Source: Hygrocybe punicea
Taxonomy: Eukaryota; Basidiomycota; Agaricomycetes; Agaricales; Hygrophoraceae
Direction: 5' to 3'
DNA length: 64,000 nt
Assembly (NCBI GenBank): GCA_963556145.1
Contig: OY744461.1
Location: 7,946,891-8,010,890 of the forward strand
Shown here one piece after another: positions 56,387-64,000 of the stretch; the stretch's first letter is position 1, and each line of letters begins with the position of its first letter. The notes under the pieces are model-generated. The model saw only the letters and a program-made list of their open reading frames with translations, made no database searches and was not told the DNA's origin. The position numbers and the translations under genes are program-made.

Positions 56387-58860
56387 TCACGGAAGTTCGA
56401 GCCAAGCCTTGATCATCATCCCCATATTCGGTGTCCCCAACCCCGTAACCGGGTCCCACCCAGACACAGCCGTGAATCCATTAGTTCCGCACCCGGGATT
56501 CGCACCCGACGTGATGTCGTTGAATGCATCCCGGAACTCCATCGAGTAAATCTGCTCGCAAGGCACCAACAAACAGTGGTCAGTCCCGGAACTAACATGC
56601 CACAAAAAAAAAAGTAACGAAACAGGACAACGACGTACGGCGGGGTTAATGAAGCCAATAGGTTGTTTCTTGTTCTTGATCCGCGCGTCGTTCACCAAGG
56701 TGAGGATGGCGCCGACGACAGGGGCAGATGCAGATGTGCCGTACACCGAGTAAAATCCACCATTGACCTATTACAAAACAACAACAACACATCAGTGCAC
56801 CTTCATAGCGCTTCTCAAACCGCACACCACGCACCACAACTACGTAATTAGCACTAAGATGACGCCGCATCCAGTTAGCTGGCCAACAACAAAGCATACC
56901 AAAATGAGACCCACCCATTCGCAGACAAATCCGGATAAGCCCGCGAAGTCCCCGTCGAGTTCCATACACTAGCAGGATATGACGGAGGATGGTTCTTCAA
57001 AAACGATTTCACGACCTCCTTCTGGTAATTCGGGATGCCAAAGTAATTGCTGAACCCGCCCCCGCTGAAAATGGTCCGTTCGCATGCGCTTTCCGGATCA
57101 GTCACCGTCGACCCGTCATTCATCTGGGTCGCGCCCACGGAGGTGATGAACGGACAGCCAGAGGGGAAAGTTGGGTTAAATCTGACGCCATCGGTAGATT
57201 GCGAACCTGCACATGCCAATAAGGCCAGGAGAAAACGTTAGGAAAGGCACTCGGAGACGAATACCGTGGCACGCACCATCGGGATTCAAACAAAGCCCCT
57301 CGTTTCCAGCGACACCGTTATCGCCGGAGCTGTATATAACGGTGACGCCCATCATCCCAAGTTTTGCGTACTCTGCACACTGGCGAGCGGTGTATGCCCT
57401 GGAAAGGCTTGCCTCGTCGTAACCGTATGATGTGGAGATGACATTTGCGGGTTTGACAGTACCGCAGTCCTGCTTTTCTGCAAGGATGAGGTCAGCAATA
57501 GGTAGTGTAGGCTGGATGTTGTAACGTGCTGTAACCGCCATAGATGGGATCAGGGTACTGGCCATCAGCTGCCGGATCATCGCCACCACCGGATGTGCAG
57601 TAAGAACCATCGAGGGCGTCGAGGAAGTTGTTGAAGGATGCGCCTATAATGAAAGAGCGAGAGGTACGAGACCAAAAACGTCAGCGCATGCTAAGATGGC
57701 GAAGAGAAGACGCGCCTATTTCGAGGTCGCCGACCTGGTAGAGGGTGACGGATTGCCCTTTTCCGACAAGAGACATGCCGTATTGTAAATCCAGGTTCGA
57801 TTCACCGTTGAATTGGAATCCTGCATTGTCATCCTGCACGACACCTGCGGCAAGTGTGTAGGTGAGTTTACAGAATAGGGATCCGCAAATAAAAGGACGT
57901 ACCTCCGTCGATAGAATTGACTACGGGCGACTGGCCGAATTGATGTTCAGCAAAATTGCTGAAGAACAAGTCAAGATCTGACTGGACGTATGCCTGAGGG
58001 GTATATTCCACTGACAGAGGACAGTATTCAGGTGATAGGTGGGCACAGATACGTATAGTAGAACCAACCAATGCCAAAGCTGTTCGTTGGCTCGGATAGC
58101 GGCCGGCTAGTAATGTTGTACAGAGCCCGCAAGCACTCAGGGGTTATATGTTGGTCACAGTCTGACAAGCTCGCGAGTACATGGTCGACGGTACCGGTGG
58201 TCTTGGGGGTAATACCCACGCCGGGCGCTCCGATTTTGATAAAAGGTTCGTCGTTCCGCTTTCCGAGGGCATTAAAGTGGACGGTGGGCATGACGAGATC
58301 TACGTGCGAGGAGATGTGAGCAGGGAGGTGGTATTCATCACATGCTACAAGTTAAGAGTTAGCATTAATATTGCAAAATAGTGAAGAGAGAAGGACGGAC
58401 CGAGATGTTTTGAGCCAGTTTCGTGCTCGTATACGTGGTATTCTGCGAGAAGGAGGCGTTCTGCCTCTTCGACTGTGGCGTTGACCTCGATCCACGATTT
58501 GGTGGGGGTCAGCCTGACACGGTCGCGCGAAAACCCGTTGCTGAGCAACCAGTTGCGAACTGCGTCGACGGACTCGTCACTGGGGGCGAACGTTTCGGCG
58601 ACTTTGCCAGGTGTCCAGTGTTTTCCGTAGTTCGGAGACTGGGGGTCAGATACATCGTGAAGGAAATCTGCTATGTTGTGAATGTTAGACTGGGAAAGGC
58701 CAAATCGGAGGGGGACTACGGCATTCGGGTGTTGCCTGTGGGAGTGAGACCACCCTGAAGGGATGTGCGAGCGTTTCTCGTGGAGAACATAGGGAGAGAG
58801 GAAGGGCTCGGCTGCTGCGAGGAGAATGAATGACGAAGTAAAGAGCGACAAGGGTAGCAT
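56387..58860 (-). CDS. Sedolisin (S53) tripeptidyl-peptidase-like serine peptidase
   Basis: Secreted acid peptidase. The start at 58860 gives the signal peptide MLPLSLFTSSFILLAAAEP; an in-frame ATG at 58911 would bury it. The pro-domain includes HEKRSHIPSGW, PNYGKHWTPGKVAETFAP and VRNWLLSNGFSRDRV (activation domain of kumamolisin type). Following many short introns, the catalytic domain shows ECLRALYN, GESNLDLQYGMSL (Glu and Asp of the triad), CGTVKPANVISTSYGYDEAS, GMMGVTVIYSSGDNGVAG (oxyanion Asp), FPSGCPFITSVGATQM, FSGGGFSNYFGIPNYQ, YPDLSANG, and YGTSASAPVVGAIL with the catalytic Ser, ending with the Ca-site region FNDITSGANPGCGTNGF and GWDPVTGLGTPNM. About ten introns of 50-75 nt. All triad motifs are present. 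Basidiomycetes usually carry several such genes. Confidence 0.92.
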
Positions 58861-59382
58861 TGCGCAGGCCCGGCGAGAAAGAGAGACCCAAGCCGACGTC
58901 TTATAAGGCATGCGAGACTGCGTGGGTGGTCCGTGGCTTCCTAGCGAAGTGGGTCATCTTCGTGACGGGCACAACCCCGGGCCTACAAATTGTACAATCA
59001 GGTATCGTCGTTGACTATCTGGAGAAGATGCACTCACTTGGACATAACAATGCTTCAAAAAGGTTCTTCCGCTCGACACGTTCTCAAGCTTTCAAGAATG
59101 CCCGATGTGGGGGAAGTCTGCAAGTTTATGTAAACGGCCAGGCCAAGGGGGGCCCGGCATTCAAAAACTTAAACGTGGGTCGAAAATTTTCATTTCGACA
59201 ATTTCAGGGACCTCCCCCCCCCCCTCCTTCCTAATATGGGTATATTTAATTATGTAATATACAAAAAAGGCAATCCAATCTACCGCCGACTCTTCTTGAT
59301 GTTTGCATGCACCTCACACCGCCAGTTGCAAGGCACAAAGTCAAGGTTGAGACAATCCAAATGAAACTGTACCAACACCCAA
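58861..59382. other. Intergenic region with a C-rich tract
   Basis: No gene is visible. A run of about ten C residues interrupted once occurs at 59212-59226. Confidence 0.5.
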
Positions 59383-59720
59383 TCAGTCTGAGCATAAATG
59401 TAGTGGGAAATTACTTACCCATTGAGTCTCGCAGCCTGGATAAATGCACCTGGCAGCCTTGTCGGCCTCAATATCAGTCTGACTCACTTTATTGCCACAC
59501 AAGCAGGCATATATGTCTGCCATATCCCGAGTCTTCCGTACTTGGCCAATGCGGGTGGGTTCAGCAGCAATTGTGAACTCTGTCTGGTTTGTTCCAACAT
59601 CTTGTGGATCATCAGTGACCGGAGTGCTCAAATCACACACCACTCACTTGGCAATGTTGAGGAATCGGTCGGAATGATAGCTTCAGGGAGCTCCTCGTCG
59701 TTGTCTGTTAACTCACTCCT
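59383..59720 (-). pseudogene. Transposon-derived fragment with PHD-like Cys/His motif
   Basis: The minus-strand frame reads TRIGQVRKTRDMADIYACLC, then GNKVSQTDIEADKAARCIYP and GCETQW. The C-x-C...C...GCET-W pattern resembles a PHD-like zinc finger often found at the C-terminus of large basidiomycete transposon proteins. Upstream (to about 59720) DNDEELPEAIIPTDSSTLPS is in a shifted frame. No start and no complete domain: a fragment. Confidence 0.45.
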
Positions 59721-59989
59721 AACTGATCCTTCCTCAGACATGTGCGGTTCGACGACATTTGGACTTGCCAGTGTGTTGCCCCAGACTTGCCAGTCCACCA
59801 GTCCCCACCAATATCATCTCATGGCATTCTGGGCACTCGAGCTTGTCACCAGCTTGGAATTTTGGTGCTGCCTGTCATTTGTATTAGTTTCCTGTATCTA
59901 TGGATGATTCATTACGTGCCGTTTTATTTGATTTCACCATGGCGCAAGTGTTCCGTGCACTCAGGGGTGGCAGGAAAGTCAAAAATTAC

Positions 59990-60589
59990 TATATAAGGCT
60001 ACATATTAAAGTATTCCTTTTTTTTTTTTTGCGTGGCCTGTGACCCCCCCCCCCCCCCACCTCGGGTGCGGGGTTTGAATGCCGGGCCCCCCTTGGGCCA
60101 GGCTAGAGTTAAATGAACCCAGAAATCCTGGAGGCTACACCTCCGGTCTTAGGCTTGTGCCCGGGCCAACCTTAACTTCATGAAACTGCCAGTGGCAGTA
60201 TTGGTGGCCAGTGCCAGTGGCCATGGGGAAGCTGGGGAAGTTTTAGAGCCAAGTCCGGGCCGACAATTGTCGTGCCAATTCAAACCCGAGGTTTTGCCTC
60301 TCACAGGAGGTTTGGTCTGACTGGCTCATCTCCCTTCCACAGCCAAGTAATTAATGAGATTTCCAAGTAAAAACGAACGACATCGACGGTATGTTATTAT
60401 CTGGTCCCTGTGATTACCACGCGCTTGCCTCAGTCTTAGCGCCAATTACAATCCCTTCGCTACACCTGTATGAAGTTGTATCTTCTCAAAGATGCTGGAC
60501 TGAAATTCCTAATGACAAGGATATAAGTTATCCACTCTTCTCTTCTCTTTCTTCGGTCCCTCAATCACGTACGACATTGGCCTCCAATG
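59990..60589. repeat. Homopolymer-rich, repeat-derived stretch
   Basis: Long T (60018-60031) and C (about 60045-60058) runs, then GGTTTGAAT in both orientations (60071 and, inverted, 60280) within GGGCC-rich sequence, and a duplicated GCCAGTGGC motif near 60187-60222. It looks like decayed repeat DNA; no ORF. Confidence 0.4.
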
Positions 60590-61407
60590 TAGTGATGGTC
60601 AGGTTCGGTTCGGTTCGGTTCAGGCCAAAAAAATCTGAACCTTGAACTGAACCTGAGGTTCGGTTCAGCTCATATGCTGAACCTTGAACTGAACCTTTGG
60701 TTCAGGTTCAGATAGGTTCAGTTCAGGTTCAGGCCAGGCTGAACCTGAACTGAACCTGTGAAAATACAAGTATGCTAGCTAATCAATTTTCTCAATCCAA
60801 AATTTTCCTTTATTTCCTACCACTCTACATTGTTGTTGTGCTAATGGTTTGACTCCTCAATTACATGTACTGTGTCCATGTTCACTGTGAATAAATCAAT
60901 AGAATCTTGTGTTAGATGTGTCTGAAGCACAGTAAGCATGAAATATCCTGGACAACTGTTCAGATGGTCATTGCAAATGTTTTGCTGTATTTTAACTTGC
61001 AATCAGTATAACTGAATCACACAACATGGCATCCTAGGCTGAATTTCAACTTTACATTTTAAAATATATTCAAGTTTGCAAATATTCATGTTACAGAAGC
61101 ACTAATTGCAACCGTATAAACTCTAACTAATCTAGATTCTATTATTAATGGTGCTTAAATTTCAGGTCAGTAAATAGTTGGACCAAAACTAAGTCTCTAC
61201 TTAGCAGAAATTAGATTAATATGTGAAAGATTAGGTTCAGGTTCGAACCAGTTCGAACCAGGTTCACAAGATTCCATCCTTGACTGAACCTTGAACTGAA
61301 CCTAAGGTTCAGTTCAGGCATTACCCCGAACCTTGAACTGAACTTAGGTTCGGTTCATGTAGGTTCAGGTTCGAACCCAGGTTCAGAACCGAACTGTACC
61401 ATCACTA
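60590..61407. mobile_element. Non-autonomous hAT element, 818 bp
   Basis: Inverted ends TAGTGATGGTCAGGTTCGG and CCGAACTGTACCATCACTA. Dense GGTTCA/TGAACC repeats occur in both orientations within 130-200 bp of each end. A perfect 8-bp target duplication CTCCAATG lies at 60582-60589 and 61408-61415. The AT-rich core has no ORF. The end sequence differs from the hAT ends at 2712 and 42024 but has the same TAGTG start. Confidence 0.95.
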
Positions 61408-61546
61408 CTCCAATGCCGCCCTGGTTCGTTCTTCTTCTATGGTGCCGGCCACCTACACCGCCGTTGTGCTCACAGTGTCCCTGAGACCTAGAAAGGGCAG
61501 CATCAGAAATAGATAAGATTTAATTCAGTTTCATATTAGATCCTAT

Positions 61547-62239
61547 AGGACCCCGGCTTGTCCCCAAAAATGTTAGATCCGATTTCCGCCAATTTCTGAA
61601 AAATATGTCTGGACAAAATTTTCGCTCTGGGGTCGTTTGATGTCCGGATGATGGATCTGGCCTACATATACACCCAAAATATGTCCGGATGACAGATCTA
61701 GCATACTAAAAATGTCCCTAAAATTACCAAAAAATCTCAAAAAAATCCTCTACTTTGTCTAAGGGTATCTACGCTATATCAGTCTATTTCCTCATCTTCC
61801 TTGCTTTGGCTGTGCTTCTGGGACTCCTCGACATCCTTGGCCAACATTTTTTGGTATTTCTGTAACGTCCTGAAGAGAATGGCTTCTTTTTCTCCAAGTT
61901 CAATGTTGATGACTTGGTTGACAAGGGACATGTCTGAGATAAGTGGTAGAGGGTGAAACTGAGCTGTATGAGGAGCAGTTGACATTGAACAAATTTTTCT
62001 GTTGCATGATGCTATATATGGTAGTATAAATATGGTCCACTGGGGTCATTACCTGGTTAGGATGTCCGGACGCGGATCTGGCATTTCTGCAAGTCGGATG
62101 GCCATGTCCAGACAATGGATCTGGCTGTACCACCATTTCTGGCCCTCCATGTCTGGATTGGCATCTGACATTTTGACCAAAACCTCAAAATTTTGTCCGG
62201 ATTGGGGATCTATCCTAGGTTCAGACAAGCTGGGGTCCT
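61547..62239. mobile_element. Non-autonomous TIR element, 693 bp, 8-bp target duplication
   Basis: Inverted ends AGGACCCCGGCTTGTCC and (inverted) AGGACCCCAGCTTGTC are followed by repeated TCCGGATGATGGATCTGG-like motifs (GTCCGGA with GATCTGGC). A perfect duplication GATCCTAT lies at 61539-61546 and 62240-62247. The minus frame 61985-61779 (MSTAPHTAQFHPLPLISDMS to KEDEEID) could be a transposase remnant but is not recognisable. The 8-bp duplication suits hAT; the ends do not show the usual TAGTG start. Confidence 0.88.
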
Positions 62240-62247
62240 GATCCTAT

Positions 62248-63262
62248 CTAAACTTGGTAATGGGGGTAACTGATATGAAAATCGAATAGAATTCATCATT
62301 GGTACAAGTCAGCTTCTTTTTATTTAAATTTCTATGGAAACTGGCCACGATCCAGCCTAGTTCATGGCACTGGGCCAATTACAGACCTCAAGGATGGAAA
62401 CCAATGTCAAATCAGTGCTGGACAAAGACTTTGCAGCGATTTCCGAGCGTGAGGATCCCTTATTCAAACCCCGCCCAACTTCTGAGCTCGAATTCAAACA
62501 TCAACCTCCTTCTCAACCGCAACCTTACAAAACCGCTTCGTCAACCACAACCTCCCTGTCCCCTCCACCATGTCTACACTAAGCAACACTCAAGGTCACC
62601 TCTTCTGCATTCCCACCCCTTCTGCTATTCACTGACCCTCCCTCTTCTAAGTGTGGCAAGACGACGCAGTCCACCTTGTTTTGTTGCGGGGTGGCAATGG
62701 GTAGTGACTGCAGCAGGCAAGGAGATGCTTTTTTTTATCTTAGAATGCTAGTAGTTACAATATGGTGTGGTGTAGTGCTGGTCTGCTCATGAGCAGAATT
62801 GTGATATATTTTGTGATTTTGCTACCATGAAATATTGACAAGAATATTTATTTATCTATTTATTTCCACCTGGCGCACCGTCTGCCCAGGCGAAATCTGT
62901 GTTGGGTTGATGTGAAATCTGTGTGGCTGATGCCTGATGTCGGACAGAGGCTGCCCTTTTTTTGTTGAGGCATGGCGGAACCTGGCCCAATCCAGCCACT
63001 TGGGTTCTATGGCTGAATTGGGATGACTGAGCCAGCGGCGGTGTAGTCACCGCTACTTTTGGACAAGAAAAATGACACACCCAGTTTTTGACCAAAACCT
63101 TAATCCTTTTGTCAAAATGCTCCATTTACCCATACAATATTTTCCACCAAACCAATTTTATTTCTGCTCAAAATTAGGTAAGTTATTTTTGGGGGCAATC
63201 CCAAATGGCCAATGACATCATATATACCAAATATAGTAAGACTGATTTCCAAAAGCAGTAAC
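62248..63262. other. Unassigned region
   Basis: No gene I can support. A plus frame at 62364-62582 is Pro/Ser-rich and without a family. CpG density is low, suggesting decayed repeat DNA. Confidence 0.4.
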
Positions 63263-64000
63263 TTACATATCAAGTTGGGAAGCTATGGCCTCCGGAATGC
63301 GTTGGTGTGATTTGTAACATTTAGAACTAAATTCCTTGACCTTCAGTTGAGCTTCCTTTGCTCCTAGGCCAGAACGATAGGCATCCATCCACCGGATCAT
63401 CCGATGCTCCCAGGTATGAAGGTGTACTGAGGCCATAGCTTTAGGAAGATTCTCCTGAAGTGTTGTAAATGTATAATCACAATTCTCCCAGAGATATCTC
63501 TTGATAGCACCTCAGAAGAACTCAATGAAATTGAGTTCACAGTGGAATTTTGGCAGGAAGATGCATAAGTGTCCAGCAGCTTCAATGACCTCTTGAACAA
63601 GCGATCGTTGATTGATGAAGTCAGGTTGGAGATCTAAGATTCACTTCACACAACAATTTTTTGCCCCCACTTCACAAGACTTGCATTGCATAAGAAGGCT
63701 GCTTCTCCAGAGACCACGCTCAATGAGGACTTGTTTCATGCCCTTTGGCATGTCTGGGAATTTGGGATGATTGGAAGGCAAGATCATCTTCTGGTTGACA
63801 ATTTGTCCTTCCTTGATGTACCAGCCATCCTGGAGGTAAGCTTGTTTTCCACCAGGTCGTAAGTTCATCCTTGATGTCAGCAGAGCATCTTTGGCATATG
63901 CTGAATGACCCTGGGAGTTGTCGACCATGAAGAGCACCTGATACCCAGGACCGTGAGCCTTTTCAAATGCTGGAATAATCTTTTCAACAAGCTGTTCACC
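63263..64000 (-). pseudogene. DDE transposase (mariner-like), partial and decayed
   Basis: The minus-strand frame from the right edge contains GEQLVEKIIPAFEKAHGPGY, then LFMVDNSQGHSAYAKDALL (second Asp), MNLRPGGKQAYLQDGWY, SNHPKFPDMPKGMKQVL, ERGLWRSSLLMQCKSC, and after a TGA at 63641-63643 ILDLQPDFINQRSLVQEVI, FHCELNFIEFF (catalytic Glu region), a second TGA at 63512-63514 (Trp expected), ENCDYTFTTLQ, HRMIRWMDAYRSGLGAKEAQ and the end near 63263. The first stop replaces an expected Arg (CGA to TGA). The N-terminal DNA-binding part is outside the window. Confidence 0.8.

Noticed and set aside
60060..60310. tRNA-derived SINE suggested by GGTTTGAAT box-B-like sequences
   Set aside because: Only a weak B-box match and no convincing A-box or tail; recorded as repeat DNA only.
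1..64000. tRNA and rRNA genes
   Set aside because: None recognised by eye; a covariance-model scan would be needed to exclude a tRNA.

Overview
The window looks like basidiomycete (probably Agaricomycete) genomic DNA. The evidence is short GT-AG introns of about 50-70 nt in nearly every gene, eukaryotic housekeeping genes with fungal-type structure, and transposon families typical of mushroom-forming fungi (hAT, Helitron, DIRS-like). Roughly 1-46.8 kb and 59-64 kb are transposon nests; 46.87-58.86 kb is an ordinary gene-dense island.

Left nest (2.7-27.8 kb). An old, CpG-decayed hAT element has TIRs beginning TAGTGATGTGCA at 2712 and ending at 27838, with near-identical 8-bp target duplications. 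It was invaded by a 1,001-bp non-autonomous hAT (3591-4591) and by a giant Helitron (7832-27427, 19.6 kb). The hAT reading frame resumes exactly across the Helitron, which fixes both Helitron ends to within 2 nt. The Helitron carries a 2,578-codon uninterrupted Rep/helicase with a C-terminal cysteine-peptidase-like domain, four further spliced genes (one ATP-grasp-like), and two arrays of tandem repeats built from a shared TTGTCGAACA core, one of them a series of near-perfect palindromes.

Middle (27.8-33.4 kb). A CpG-depleted DIRS-like retroelement has a gag-like ORF and RT/RNase H on the minus strand and a broken tyrosine recombinase on the plus strand. A solo LTR and a related LTR fragment interrupt it.

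Second nest (33.45-46.82 kb). A second Helitron (33486-46539, 13 kb) sits inside one arm of a small palindromic element. It contains a decayed Rep/helicase on the minus strand, itself split by a 1,068-bp non-autonomous hAT full of CTG/CAG triplets, a divergent spliced accessory gene, and a young 1,978-bp LTR-bearing miniature retroelement (157-bp LTRs differing at one base). Both Helitrons share terminal architecture: 5' TTAC plus a palindrome, a partial inverted copy near the 3' end beside TAAAAAAAGGAG, a hairpin, then CTAG before T.

Host island. RRP9 (U3 snoRNP WD40 protein), an alpha/beta hydrolase, a secreted single-pass membrane protein, HMG-CoA lyase (with an apparent 6-nt exon and a GC-AG intron), a Hikeshi/OPI10 homologue and a sedolisin peptidase.

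Right end (59-64 kb). A PHD-like transposon fragment, two non-autonomous elements with perfect 8-bp target duplications, and a decayed DDE transposase running off the edge.
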